NCBI GenBank assembly: GCA_029721435.1
Contig: CM056587.1
Coordinates: 13,661,167 to 13,725,166, forward strand
DNA length: 64,000 bases
Direction: 5' to 3'
Origin: Gymnothorax reevesii
Taxonomy: Eukaryota; Chordata; Actinopteri; Anguilliformes; Muraenidae
Part shown: positions 1 to 11,800 of the stretch, in pieces
Layout of the letters: every line of letters starts with the position of its first letter
Numbering within the stretch: the first letter of the stretch is position 1
Notes under the pieces: generated by a model
What the model saw: the letters and a program-made list of their open reading frames with translations, nothing else
The model's database searches: none
Told to the model about the DNA's origin: nothing
Translations under genes and position numbers: made by a program

Positions 1-470
1 TTTCCAAGATAACAAAGCCAGCAAACTCACTTCACTCACTACCTGAACAACCCAGTAAGCTCAATGCAGTCTCCATGCTATTACTTCAGGAAAAATCAAT
101 GCAGTCACCAGGCAAATAACATAGCAATCACAATACAGTGACCATGACAATATGCCCATTAAGCTCAGGCACTATCCTCCCAACCCAACAAGCCCAATGC
201 ACTCACCGAACAAATAACCCAGAGAGTTACAGTCAAACAGTTACGTTGAAAACTCAGCGAACTGAGTGCTTTCACAGTGCTGATATCCCAACAAGAGTAA
301 TACAATGACTATTGTGAAAACCACGCAAGCTCAACACAGTTACCATGCTATCAAATCCAGCAAGGTCAATACAATTACTATGCTAACAACTCAACGACCT
401 GAATACAGTCATTGCGCTAATAACCCAGAAAGCTCAACACAGTCACCGTGCTAAAAAACACGACAAATTC
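1..470. repeat. Degenerate minisatellite, about 34-bp period
   Basis: About 13 imperfect units of roughly 34 bp, each with an AGCTCAA-like block followed by a CAGTCACCATGCTAA-like block. The last five units (about 300-470) keep an almost constant 34-bp spacing, while the earlier ones drift between 31 and 36 bp. The array is cut by the left edge, so its full length is unknown. No open frame follows the repeat, and a coding role is not suggested. Confidence 0.85.
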
Positions 471-649
471 CTCACCATTACTGTGATATTAAAAGTTGTG
501 TTTGCCTCGACTAAAGGAATATAAAATGCACAGCTCTGTTTTGTTTTGCAGAATTTATAGCAACTGTCCAAATCCATGGCTAATATAGAGTTGATATAGA
601 GAAATACAATATTTAAAATAGCCCCTATTGATGTGATTCTGCTTTTCTG
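471..649. other. AT-rich spacer, nothing recognised
   Basis: Short unique-looking AT-rich DNA between the minisatellite and the LTR-like region. No gene or repeat was recognised. Confidence 0.5.
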
Positions 650-1850
650 CCTGTTCCTTGCCTTAACCCATGTTTCTGCCCCATGCCATGCGTAAGTTTT
701 GTGCCTAACCTTGTGCCATGTTTGGATTGACCCACGTATTCCTTGTCCACTGCTTATGTCTGACCATTCTTTGATCTTGTATTGTGTTTTGGTATTTTAG
801 ATTTCCCTGTTTTATTATTTTTCCATGTTCAGATTTATTCCTAATTCCTTGCCATGTTTCATAGTCTTTGCCATGTTTCATAGTCTTTGCCATGTTTTAC
901 AAACGTATTTCTATGCTTTGCACTTTGTCTCCCCAGTCTTGTCAGGTGTGTATCTTTGCTCACGGTCCCTTTTCTTGCGTGCCACTCATTCGGGTGATTT
1001 ATTGGTTTCTGAGTATCGACCTTCTTTCGTTATCTTGTGTTCTTCCTTCCTCTCTCTTTTACTAACACATACTAACAGTTTATTGTTTTTGCTAATTACT
1101 AACCCACACTAACCCTGTATGTTTTAACTAACTAACTAACAAGCACTCGGGATTGTATGGCTGCACATACTAATTGATTAACAATCTCTCAGCAGTTGCC
1201 CTATTTTAGTCTCCGCCTCCTTGCCTTTCCCTAATTATCTCTGCTGCTATTTTCCGTGGATCTCCACGTTTACTTTGTGCTTTCCTTTCTTTAAACTATG
1301 CACTTTCAGTACTCCGTGAGTGGAGCTGTTTGTCTGTCCATAGGTTTGTTATCTCTGTGTGCGTTTTGGCTACGGCCTAATTCACGTTATTAGTTTATTC
1401 CTCATGTGTCAATCCCGGATTGTGGTTCCATTGATTGCACCTCCCTTCCCTGATCATGTGGTCACCCGGAAATGTATTTAAGAGGTCTGTTTGTCTCACT
1501 TCCTTTGTCAGATCGTTATCTTCCTTGTTTCCTGTGCCACGCTTTTCTGGCCCTGATTCATTGTGATTTATCTTTCTGACTGGACCGCCCTAGACTTGGA
1601 GTTTCGCCGATTCCCTGTACTGTACCGCACTCTTGTTTTTTCAACCTCTTTTTGTCCGACAACGATTTTGTGATTGGTGCCCTGTGTATGACTCTGGATT
1701 ACACCCATTGGAATTTGATTTTGGATTGCGGACTCTTGGATTGTACTGTTGCCAGCTCTGTTGGGGGGGTTTCCCCCTTCAGAAATAAAGCCTCCTTTTT
1801 GTATTTTACTGCTAGTCGCCAATGGTTCATTTCGTAAAACCCAACAACTA
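650..1850 (+). mobile_element. LTR-like, pyrimidine-rich region (possible solo LTR)
   Basis: A T/C-rich stretch carries a TATA-like GTATTTAAG near 1472 and an AATAAA signal near 1786 followed by CCTCCTTTTTG. That order (promoter, short transcribed part, poly(A) signal) is typical of fish LTR retrotransposon ends. A 19-bp tandem duplication (CCATGTTTCATAGTC core) lies at 851-895, and TAAC repeats lie at about 1126-1140. The left half shares TTACTAACA-type motifs with the region upstream of 53.35 kb. No gag or pol coding was seen, and neither terminal TG/CA boundaries nor a target duplication could be fixed. The LTR call is an inference from composition and signals. Confidence 0.4.
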
Positions 1851-1856
1851 TTGACT

Positions 1857-2074
1857 ACTTAGATCAGGGGTGTCAAACTGACCTGTAAACGGGCCAAGCG
1901 GCTGCAGGTCTTCTATCCTACCAAGCAGAAGCTCACCTGAAAGCACTGATTTAATCAACTGATCTAGGCCTGCACAACTTATTAGTTGTATCAGGTGCGC
2001 TTCTGCATTGTTGGAGTGAAAACCTGCAGCCTCTTGGCCCGTTTACGGGTCAGTTTGACACCCCTATCTTAGAT
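1857..2074. mobile_element. hAT-type MITE, about 202 bp, with 8-bp target duplication
   Basis: The element spans 1865-2066. It starts CAGGGGTGTCAAACTGACC and ends with the near-exact inverse GGTCAGTTTGACACCCCTA, giving terminal inverted repeats of over 30 bp. The flanks are ACTTAGAT (1857-1864) and TCTTAGAT (2067-2074), an 8-bp duplication with one mismatch. CAGGGGTG ends plus an 8-bp duplication are hallmarks of hAT DNA transposons. There is no coding capacity, so it must have been moved in trans. Confidence 0.9.
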
Positions 2075-2595
2075 CATACATTAGATGAGTAACTGCAGGA
2101 ACTTTGCCTTACTCTCTAAAAAAGCAGCCTAAATTTTATCATTATACTTCATAAATAATTATACACACTATTCCTCATACACTTCAGTTCACAAGTTGAA
2201 CACACCATAAGAAAGGTAGAAAGTGCCATAACTGGGCCATGAAGGAGGGTCCTGATTGACTTTGTGAAAGCTCTTGTGTTCATCTGTGTCTAACATATCT
2301 GATCTGTATCTTGAAAAAGCAGCTTACAAAACAGAGGCCAGAAATGTGTCTGTTTGTTTTTGAGTGGTTGAAATCCCACAGGAGATGGCTAATGATAGAG
2401 AGTGAGTTATATTAAAAATCACTATTCATTCAGAGGCTGCTGCAGATGCTGCTCCATCCTTTTACTCCTGAGGGTTTTTAAACTCTCAGGTTTATCATGG
2501 TGTAGTTGTAATGTATAATTTGTACCAGTGCTATGAGAAGCAAGGCTGGGACATAAAGCTTTAGTCACAGAGAGACTCCTCTCGCCCCCCAGTTC
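2075..2595. other. No recognised feature
   Basis: AT-rich unique-looking sequence between the MITE and the 39-bp array. Nothing was recognised. Confidence 0.5.
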
Positions 2596-3180
2596 CCTAT
2601 GACAGTAAAACAGACCACCATAGGGTGTCCCCCACATAGTATGGCCTCCTGAACCACCAAAGAAACATCTCCACTTAGTATGACCCCCCCCCCCCCCCTT
2701 ACCCTTACCATGACCTCCTCACTCACCACAGCATGACCAAGATTTAGTATGACCCCTGATACTACAACAAATTTGCTCCTTATTAGTAAGACGTCCGAGA
2801 CCACCAGAGAGTAACCTCTATCAGCAAGACCCACTGAACCAGCACAGAGTGACCCCCAAGCCACCACAGAGCAACTCCAACTTAGCAAGGCCTCCCGAAT
2901 CACAACAGAGTGACCCATACTTTGTATGACCTCCAATGACACCACTGTGTGACAAGGAAAGCCTCCCAAGCCGCCAGAGTAACTAGTACTTAGCGTGGAT
3001 ACCAAATCACCACAGAGTGTCCGCAACTTAGCATGACCTCAGATACCAAAATAGAGTGACTCCTAAGAAGCAAGACTTTCTAAACCACCACAGAGTGACT
3101 CTTTCTAAACATGACCTCCAAAGCCAACACTGAGCGACTCTCTCCAAACATGTCCTCCTAAACCACCACAGAGTAAATAC
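2596..3180. repeat. Degenerate minisatellite, 39-bp period
   Basis: About 14 units with an ACCACCACAGAGTGACTCC-like first half and a CTTAGCATGACCTCC-like second half. Several consecutive units are exactly 39 bp (about 3010-3170). A run of 15 C lies at 2684-2698. Because 39 is a multiple of three, the minus strand stays open for 153 codons (2565-3026) with a weak 13-residue repeat rich in Val and Ser. The open frame is best explained by the repeat itself, since it has no domain and no conserved start. Confidence 0.85.
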
Positions 3181-3577
3181 AAGTTCACATTTGTGTCAGA
3201 GGCAAAGATTATTCGAGACTTAGATCTCAGCTATTCGACTCCAGCAGACGAGTCAGACCATTGTGTTTTTCAAAAAACTGCACCATCATGACCACATAAA
3301 ATGCAAATGACAGCCTTTTTATTTGTGAAGACCTTGATAATCTCAGTGCTGAATAATGATATTCTGGTTCTGCATGAACAGACAAATCCATCCTTCCATC
3401 TGTTATCTTCATGAATAAGCACCAAGTAAAGAGTGAACAGTGAATGAAGATCATCCCAGAGAAGGTGCTACATTTGAAAAGGAGCGTTTCTGTTAATGCA
3501 CCAGCTGCAAAGGTTTAAGTACCGAACCCTTTTAAAAAAACTTTCACAGAAATCTGCCTTTGCGAGAACATTTTCGG
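3181..3577. other. No recognised feature
   Basis: Unique-looking sequence. No repeat ends, RNA genes or exon-like signals were noticed. Confidence 0.4.
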
Positions 3578-3768
3578 CAGGGCTGCTCAATCCTGACCCT
3601 TGAGAACTACCATCCAGAGGTGTTTCATTTCAAATTCAGTTTGGCAAACCTAATTTTACTGACAGGCAGCTGAAGATCTCCCACTTGTTGAATGAAATGT
3701 GTTTGTTCAGGTTGCGATAAAAAACCCACAGGACAAAAGATCTTTAGGAACAGGGTTGTGCAGTCCTG
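3578..3768. mobile_element. hAT-type MITE, about 191 bp
   Basis: The left end CAGGGCTGCTCAATCCTGA is matched in inverse by the right end TTAGGAACAGGGTTGTGCAG followed by TCCTG. This gives imperfect inverted repeats of about 24 bp. The CAGGG start suggests hAT. No convincing 8-bp target duplication remains, so the copy is probably old. There is no coding capacity. Confidence 0.65.
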
Positions 3769-5974
3769 ATATACAACAATGTCACATGGGCTAACTATAG
3801 GACTGCCCCTTAGTCTGAGGCCGTTTTTCATGGTTTGTGTTTGGCCTCTTTGTTCAACTGAATGGAAGTATTGATGCCGTAGCATGCAACGATTAACAGC
3901 TTAATTCAGTGCTTCCATCAGTTGTCCTATTTTGGATTAGCAGTGTGGTCCATACTGCGCATGGTTTTTTGAGATGTTTGGAGGAATTTGACTGCAAACA
4001 ACCTTGCACTCAACCCAGTCAACTGTCCCTTTGACGGAATGAAAAGTCCCTGAATGTCCAGCATAACTACCTGGCTTCACTAATGCTTCTGGGACTAAAA
4101 TGGAACCAAATCTTTGCACCAGTGCTCTAATACTGTGTGAAAAGCTCCCCCAGAGGCGGAAAGGCTATATAGCAGCAAAAGGGGGGAGGATAACTCCTTA
4201 TAATCGCCCTTGATTTCAAAAAGCTAGAAGAATATTTATCTACTTATTTTTGTAGGCCATGCAGCATATATCAATAAAAAGGCTTGAAAGCCAGGCTCCT
4301 TTCAAAAGGATATTTCAGCCAATTTTAGGCCCAATTCCCATGTTCAACCTTAAGCAAAATGCAGTTTTTTAAAAATGGCTCCACAAATGATCTTGCCTGA
4401 TTCTCCTGTGGTGTCAGGTGTGTTGAGGGTATTTTACTCCACCAGATCTGCTCGGAAGTCACACTGATTTCTAGTTGAAAATGCTCTCCACATACTAGAG
4501 GGCCAAAAAACTATGAAATGCGCTGTCTGGAGTGGGCCAGGCTTTAGATACTATATTAAATCATTTACTAAGTGTATTATAAGTTTTCTTTGTCTTTGTT
4601 TGACAAAGCATTGTAGTTACATATTCACCATATTCATAGATTTTCGAGGAACAGCATTATTTTGTTGTCCTATACTGTTCTGACCTTGAGAGATCAGCAA
4701 TCATGATGGTTCATGATGAACAACTGCGTCCTTGATCTATACAAATAACTTCACTCAGCACGCAGAATTTTATGGTCAATTTTTTTCTGCAGTTTTCTTC
4801 CACTGTCCGACCAAGACAAATGACTCCATGTTCCAAGGTCATAGATACGACCAAAAGCAGTACGAGACTGCCACCGTGCCAGCAGGTGTACAGTTCCTCT
4901 TTTCCTTTTTTGTACACCCGCCCCTTTCCTACAGAAAATATCAATCATTCTGACAGTAGTGAGGAGGAAAGGCGACTCTACGGTTAGCATGTGGTGACAG
5001 TTCAAACACGGATGTCAGCACTGATTGAAATCATTGTTTTCCTTTGCACTGCTTGTCTTTTTTGGGTTTTTCGATGTGGTTTCATCCTCTATGTATCTAT
5101 TTTTGTGTATAAACAGAGAAACGTCAATTCATCCACCCAGGAAATATCCAAATTGGACTCTGAATGAGGTCTGCCATCCTGCAGTGAATTGTCTCCCGAG
5201 GCAGCTTTCTCAGCAAATGCACGAGTCTGACATTCCTTCCCCTGTCTGTCCGCAACAAAGTTTACTCTTTGTCCTATTTCTCCTGTTTTTGAACAAGTCA
5301 TTAAATACTGCTGAATATAGACACTGCACTGGCAGGCTATGGAAATCATTTTACCCTCACTACTATAGATTACTGAACTGGGCTTTCCATACTGGCTCCA
5401 TGAAATCCCAGTACAACTTAAATGCTTAGTTAGGTGCTTGAACACACTCCGAATGTAACTTTTTCCACAGACTGTTTACGCTCCAACGGTGCCCAAGTGT
5501 CCATACTTCCAGCATTGTGGTTTCCAAAATCGGTCCTATGTATGCTGGCTTCTGTTCCAATTAATAATTTTCATTGTAGGATTTTATTATTTATAAGCAG
5601 TTTATTTTCTTAATTAGGTGCATTTATTTTTTAAGAGCAGGTATTTAACCTGTTCAGAGATATCTATCATGCAATGCATGATAAAAATTCCATATTCAAA
5701 TGATAATATATTAGAGACTGCCGCATCAAAAGAGGGGGGAAAAAATGATCAATCAGAGTGAACAATCAGTGCGTTTGTAACTGGTAATACTGTGGATGGA
5801 CACATGGTAGCAAAAACAACTTACTAGGCAAGCAAAAGATAAAGTTAAACCTGTTTAATGTTATGTTTATGTTACTAAGTTCTGGCAAATTGAAAAGAAC
5901 TTTTTGAAAGAACCCTACACATCTGTGTTCAGCAACCTAATTTGGAGCTTAGTGGTTTTCTCAGTATCTTTTGT
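3769..5974. other. No recognised gene; AT-rich
   Basis: Several short open frames occur on both strands, but none resembles a known protein. A possible degenerate MITE end near 5510-5560 (GGTTTCCAAAATCGGTCC) is too weak to call. The rest is unique-looking. Confidence 0.4.
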
Positions 5975-6765
5975 ATTTTTTTGAAGTTTATTTGTCTCGA
6001 ACAACAACAAAAACAAAAAAATAAGCTACAGTACATAAGAAGATAAAAATTAATTTAAATAACACAAAACATAATACAATGCATCACTTGGTATTCATCA
6101 GAAGACTGAAAATTTGCAATATGTTCGAGAAGGAGCAGGAAGAAGCAAGAATGCTTATCAAGTCCTACCCCATCATTACAGTGACAGTATACTTAAAGAT
6201 CGTTATTTTAGACCCGAAAGTAATACTCACCAAGATATCTTTATCATTGCAATAGCAACCTTCCCCACATCATTAAATCATGATTTTTTTCTCTCTTTTT
6301 TTGAGCTCCGCCCCATCTCTGTACTTGTCCATGATTAATTTCTTATATTTGCTTTTAAACTGTGTAATATTATTGCTTTGCTTAAAGTCATCATCAAGGA
6401 TATTCCAGAGGATTACCCCACAAACTGACAAGCACATGCTTTTTTGTGTCGTGCGGACACAAGCTTGTTTCAGATTCAATTTCCTTCTTAGCTCATATCT
6501 TGCCCCTCTCTTACTGAATAATTTCTGAATGTTTCTTGGTAGTAGATTGTGTCTTGCTATAAATATGACTTGTAGAGTTTTAAATTTTATTAGATCCATG
6601 AATTTCAGAATGTTTGAATTTAAAAACAGTACATTTGTTTGTTCTCGATAACCCACATGATGCATTAACCTTACAGCTCTTTTTTGCAGTGTGCATATTT
6701 TTTGTAAGTTGCTCCTGTAAGTATTACCCCAAAATTCCACACAATAGCTAAGATATAGTAGAATT
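5975..6765 (-). mobile_element. LINE 3' fragment (C-terminal reverse-transcriptase ORF tail plus 3' end)
   Basis: On the minus strand, 6740-6273 encodes 155 residues beginning MEFWGNTYRSNLQKI and containing LQKRAVRLMHHVGYREQTN and ILKFMDLIKFKTLQVI. This pattern is characteristic of the region after the reverse-transcriptase domain in CR1/L2/Jockey-type non-LTR elements. The frame ends at 6273. An AT-rich 3' stretch follows, ending near 5975 in AATAAACTTC plus an A-run, a typical LINE terminus. The 5' part (endonuclease and most of the reverse transcriptase) is missing, as expected for 5'-truncated insertion. The frame is open but has no start of its own and is not functional. Confidence 0.85.
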
Positions 6766-8512
6766 TTGTCTAATTTGATTGGTTAAAAATATTCTGAAAG
6801 GTCCCCTGTTATGCCACCAGGTGCACAGCTAATTATCCAATATGAGCCAGTTCAAAGTCTCCCCTATCTGACATCAAAAGGGGGACTGACCACCCAGAAT
6901 AATGAAATCTGATTAACTACTTGGCTGAAGGTGATCAGTTCTTCTCGTCTCTGGTTAGTTACTTCCCCATGTGATGCCAAGAGGAAAAGGTTTTAAAATG
7001 GCTTGTAATAACTAATTAGCTGTGTACCAGGTGACAAAATAGGGCGCCTTTAACTGAAATTACTTGCTGGTCTTTTATTCTTCATGACACACATTGATCT
7101 TTCTGTCCAATGTTGCTTCACATGGTACATAACTGCTTTACATAAAATATTCCTAATTTTTACAAAGTAACAGCTTATTAAACTTTCTGATTGCAATTGT
7201 TGTAAAAAAATATATCAGCATACACTGGGAGGCCCGATGTCTGAGTTTGGGAGCTACTGGAATAGACAATAGGCAGCAATACCTGTGATTGATGTGAATA
7301 ATTTAAAACGGAACACTTCAAAAAAAAAAATAAAACACTTGCCCCCCTGCGCGCCCACTTCTCCACTTTTTTTGGCATAGAAATGACAAGACCTCTAATA
7401 AAGCAGTTGACAGCATTTTGCTAACATCATTAGCAGAGTCATATACTTCAATTTGGTCCAATCCTATTGGGTGGCATGCTTTGTTGGCTATGCTTGTAAG
7501 GACAAAAAAGAGGGGAGAAGCCTGATGTGCAGAGATGAAATTAATCTATAGAAACAGCACTTCCCTGCTGCTGGGCTGAGGGAAGGAAAACCCCATCTGA
7601 CCCCTTTTTCATTTTGAACGAATGTACATTTCACGCCCTGAGGAGGTAATTGTGTGCTTTCAATTGTTTCCACACTGGCACACAAGGGATACAGGTTTAA
7701 CTGAATAAAGCAGACACTATTTATTGTTTGTCTGCAGAATAAACTGAGCTTATTTCGCCTGAACCTCATCAGTCTGAAGGAGAATATAAGAGTGGAAAAC
7801 ATTTTAGAACTTCTGAACATTTATGAATTGGCCTAATACATACCATGAAATGTGCCACGGTTGAACAAAGTGCAGAAGCACTCCTAAAAAATGGTTTTAA
7901 CTTTCAAGTATCTAAACAAAAGTCACATACACACCTTCACAGTGATTGCGATCTCGATGATTATTATTAATTTAAATGCTCAGCAACATGTGTATCTCAC
8001 AGCACTTAGCTAGGTTAGGCCAGAAATATACTTGATCATAACCACATGATCGCGTAGACAACCAGCTGTGTCCTGAACGGAATATTTCTCACATTTGCCT
8101 ATGTACTTTACATGTTGCTGGTGGATTCCACTAGAGGGCACACCAGAGAACTGGTTGACAAGATTGTATAGAACCCCTATTTGCAGGTAAACCAGCGACC
8201 TAGAGAAAAAAAACTAGACTGCGCAAAGCCCCCTTTCTCATGGTAAGTTGGCTGTAACATCCGGTCATGGCAAAACAAAGCATGTAGTGCTTTAACCAAC
8301 TTGGATGCGTATTATGTGTCAAAATGGTTAGTTCCTGTGGTGCGAACGGCTGTGAAAACCGTGCAGACCGTGCAGAAATATGGTTTTTTTTTTAAATTCT
8401 CTCTAAAACTGTAGTTTTACTGATATTTATGGATAAATATTTCAGTTTTTTAATAGTCAGTTTACCTTATTTTGATCATTTTGGTTATATCTTTAGAGCT
8501 TTCACTTATAAG
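6766..8512. other. No recognised feature
   Basis: AT-rich sequence with an A-run at 7320-7330. The minus-strand open frames at 7178-7378 and 7488-7820 have no recognisable domain. No repeat boundaries were found. Confidence 0.4.
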
Positions 8513-8514
8513 TA

Positions 8515-9342
8515 CGCTACCGGTCAATAGTTTTAGAACACCCCTATTTTTCCAGTTTTTTATCGAAAATTATGCAGTTCCAGTCCAATGAATAGCTTGA
8601 AATGGTACAAGGGTAAATGGTGAACTCTCAGAAGTTTTAAAAAAAGGTAAGGTTGCCCGTCGAGTAGGTGAAAGGATGGTTCCTCAGTGTGTGACATCAA
8701 CTGTCAAACATGGAGGAGGAAGCGTGATGGTCTGGGGCTATTTTGCTGCATCCAGGGTCAGTGAAGCCTGAACCAATATGGCTACCACAGCATTCTGCAG
8801 CGCCATGCATTACCCTCTGGTCTGCGCCTAGTTGGTCAGGGATTCATTCTACAGCAAGATAATGACCCAAAACATAAATCCAAGCTCTGCCAGAACTACC
8901 TTAGGAAAAAAGAACAAGATCGTAAGCTTGAAAATGGAGTAGCCCAGTCTCCAGACTTAAACCCCATCAAGATGGTTTAGGATGACTGGACAGAAGAGTG
9001 AAAGCAAAGCAACCTACAAATGCCACACATTTAAGGGAACTTCTGCAACAGAGTTGGGAAGGACTTTCCGAAGAGTATTTGATTTCCATTGTAGAAAGAA
9101 TGCTACGAGTGTGTTCAGCCATTATATCTGGTGGGTATTTAGAGCTTGAGTTGAGTATTTCAAAGGTTTAAAAAACATTTTGGTTCATAAATTGATTCCA
9201 TGATTTCTTTTTTAACACTATTGTTAATTTGTTCTATCATGTCAATGCTTTCATTCCAGAGTACAATGAGACATTAAACTGCATAGTTTTCAATTAAAAA
9301 ACTGGAAAAATTAGGGGGTCCTAAAACTTAGACCGGGAGTGC
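8515..9342 (+). mobile_element. Tc1-like transposon, internally deleted
   Basis: The left terminus is CGCTACCGGTCAATAGTTTT, preceded by TA at 8513-8514. The right terminus is its inverse, with CTAAAACTTAGACCGGGAG ending near 9342. Matching ATTTTTCCAGTTTTTTA blocks lie inside each end. At about 828 bp it is roughly half the usual Tc1 length: the region between about 8640 and 8660 jumps from the left end straight into the second half of the transposase. The right TA is mutated. Confidence 0.85.
8645..9130 (+). pseudogene. Tc1-like transposase C-terminal remnant
   Basis: Translation gives VKHGGGSVMVWGYFAAS, then LQQDNDPKHKSKLCQ and SPDLNPIKMV before a stop. These are the conserved blocks around the second and third catalytic positions of the DD34E transposase. 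The second Asp (QQDNDPKH) is kept. The expected Glu in NPIE is Lys (AAG near 8971), and the following Trp codon is TAG. The DNA-binding N-terminus and first catalytic Asp are deleted. Frame changes and stops continue downstream. The copy is dead. Confidence 0.85.
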
Positions 9343-10020
9343 ATGTCCTTATTTGAAAAAGGTCCTTGTAACAACCTTATTTTTAGATCATTTATTTCTG
9401 AACATGGGTTTTTACTGTGCTTTCTATGCGTTTTGCCACGAATCACAAGTTCACTCCAAAATCTCACTTTAATGGCAGCCCAGACCATGACATCAGCCTC
9501 ACCTAACCACCAGACTGATTTCTCTCTAGAACACTTATGTCTTGATGATCTTCATATTGTCTCCTGTAGACCCACTGTCAGCCGCCAGCAAATGACACAC
9601 AGAACCTCGATTCGCTTGAAAAAACCCAACGGTGGATGACTCGTGGCGGCTGAAGATGATGACTTTGAGGAAACTGGAGTCTGTTGTCTCTGTGACATTG
9701 TGTCATGATGTTGTCTTGATACGGTCTCCGGCACCTGAAATGAGTTGAGGAGCATGGCTATATACTCTCGGGCAAGGCATTTTTCTGGCATGGTTCAGGT
9801 TCGCTCATTCTTACACCCCATTCTCATAGAACACCCAGGATATACAAGAAATATTGAACACAGGTTTTCAGTACTGATGCTGATGGGGATGAACCTCCGT
9901 GCCTTTTATGCGGCCAATGTCTTGCTCTGCACTTGCATGTCATTCAAGTGATGCATTCAGCCTACTGCTAATGACATGACAAATTAAAAAAATTTGGCAT
10001 TGCGTTTACACTGTGTTTCA
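9343..10020. other. No recognised feature
   Basis: Open frames at 9343-9639 (+) and 9552-9791 (-) overlap but match nothing recognisable. No exon signals or repeat ends were identified. Confidence 0.35.
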
Positions 10021-10672
10021 GTATACCCGGCTGAAAAAGGTCAGAAAAACCATTAGGAAACCATTAGGCATATCCTATTGGTTTCTAATGGTTCCTGGTG
10101 GTTTTGTATTGGTTTCTAATGGCTACTTATGTTTTCCTAATGGTTTGGTTTGTTTTTCTAATGGGATTCCATTAAATCCTACGCAAATCTACTGGACTTT
10201 AACTGATCCCTACTAAAGGCTCCTACTGGAGTCTTTCATAACAGGTGCTGCTTGTTCTCCCCAATTAGGTAAGACAACAATCATTCATCCATCTTACCTA
10301 ATCAGGAAGAACAAGCAGCACCTGTTAACTGCGGAGACCCTCGGAGTGAGCCTACTGTTAATTATGAAAATGACTGAGAACAGGTCAGGAGTAATAATTG
10401 TTTTAAACTGCAGTTTTATGCAGCCCAATTCTCTGTTCTTGTTCCGCAACTGTACTGAATTTAGCCCATGATTTAATCGCTGTTAGATCGCATACGGAGA
10501 GAAACCGTGTCTTCGGTTGCCAATTACGATATTGGAAAATTCGTCAATAAAGGAAAATGATTGAGAACTACTAATTGCAGTCAAAAAGGGACGTCTCTTC
10601 GCACCCGCGTTGGCTACACCACTGTAATGGTTTTTTTCTGATGGTATTCTACTGGATTTTTCAGCAGTGTAC
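10021..10672. mobile_element. MITE with repeated CCATTAG motifs, interrupted by a hAT fragment
   Basis: The left end GTATACCCGGCTGAAAAA is matched in inverse by the right end TTTTTCAGCAGTGTAC. Between 10040 and 10180 the motifs CCATTAGGAAACCA and TTGGTTTCTAATGG recur in both orientations. Similar sequence (TGTAATGG, CTGATGG) resumes at 10623 after the inserted fragment. The superfamily is not clear and no target duplication was recognised. Confidence 0.5.
10235..10624 (+). mobile_element. Truncated hAT fragment (same family as 45396-46158) with snap-back hairpin
   Basis: From about 10440 to 10624 it matches the right terminal repeat of the 45.4-46.2 kb hAT element: TACTGAATTTAGCCCATG, GCATACGGAGAGAAACCG, GTTGCCAATTACGAT, ending ACACCACTG. 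Its left part is a near-perfect hairpin. AACAGGTGCTGCTTGTTCT (from about 10242) is answered in inverse by AGAACAAGCAGCACCTGTT (to about 10327), with arms of about 36 bp and a loop of about 15 bp. The left terminus is missing. It appears to sit inside the CCATTAG-motif MITE. Confidence 0.75.
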
Positions 10673-11407
10673 TCAAGATGAGAACGGGGAACTTTTTTTT
10701 ATTTTCGCCTGTTTTTATGAAATGGATGCCAAATGAACATTGTAATAATTATGGAAAAATGACACCAACAGCATTTAGACTGGACCCCTGTATGCCTTGT
10801 TTTAGCAGTCTAATTCCATCTGCCACCAGGAACGCTCTCTCAGGAAAATGAGGGCTCCGTTTGCGGGAGGAAGTTCATCAAACATTTCACAACCAAAGGA
10901 GGAAGAGGATATCATAGCTTTCACTGGTAGCTATCAAGAGCCATCTCCAGTCGCACTTTCTATTGTCTTATAGCTACATGAGAAGTGTGGAATATTGCAC
11001 TGGTAAATCTAATTCCACACATGTGATTGTGTACTTTACATTTTAGTAGCTTTAAGCATTCTACTTGAATAAACTTGTCTTTAGATTTCTTAAGGGCTTT
11101 TTTGTGTCAGCAAAGTTGGCTGACAGGGACAAGGCACTCAGGAAATATGTTATGCCACCAGCCAAACAGCCGTAGACGAGTAGATCAGTATCCAGTCAGC
11201 TGGCTGCCAGGCTGCTCCACTTGTTTATGTGAAAATCAGCGGACAGAAAATATGTCGTCGATGCCTCTGTAGCACAATCTTTATGGCCATAAACTTGCTA
11301 CCACCCCAGTTTGCTTTCTTAACACATTCTAAAGAACTGTGCGCTGCTATCATGTCTCCAATGTTGATAAAATGACTAAACAGATTCACTCACAGTTTTT
11401 CTCCCCA
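10673..11407. other. No recognised feature
   Basis: Unique-looking sequence. An open frame at 11075-11272 has no recognisable domain. Confidence 0.4.
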
Positions 11408-11800
11408 TGTTTACTCAGAGCCGGCCCTACCCAATGTGGCGCCCTGGGTGAGATTTTATATGATGCCCCCTTCCATCTGCGATTTATTTATACGCTGACA
11501 AAAGAAATCAAATAACATTGTTTTTACCATTGTCTTTAATTTATAAGATAACATAACACCCAATTTAACAAATATAAACAAAAAATATGAAATACAATAC
11601 AAATACCCTTACAACAAAATAAAAATCCTGTAAATAAGTTAATAAATAATAATAATAATAGTAATAAATTATAAATAAAACAATACTCAAGTGATTATGC
11701 ATGGCAGATGTTGACAGGTGATTAATATTTTTGCCTGTAACTTAAGCTCTGCACAGTTTGCAGATCACCTTGGTTGGTTCTGCTGCACTGACTGTTTGGT

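Noticed and set aside
1..470. CRISPR-like repeat-spacer array
   Set aside because: Units drift along their whole length and there is no constant repeat with unique spacers. It is a degenerate minisatellite in a vertebrate-type sequence.
2565..3026. Minus-strand 153-codon frame as a gene
   Set aside because: The 39-bp period keeps the frame open. The residues form a weak 13-residue repeat and match no family known to me.
5497..5640. Second copy of the CAGTGGTT-type MITE end
   Set aside because: Only scattered similarity (GGTTTCCAAAATCGGTCC) without a clear terminus or partner.
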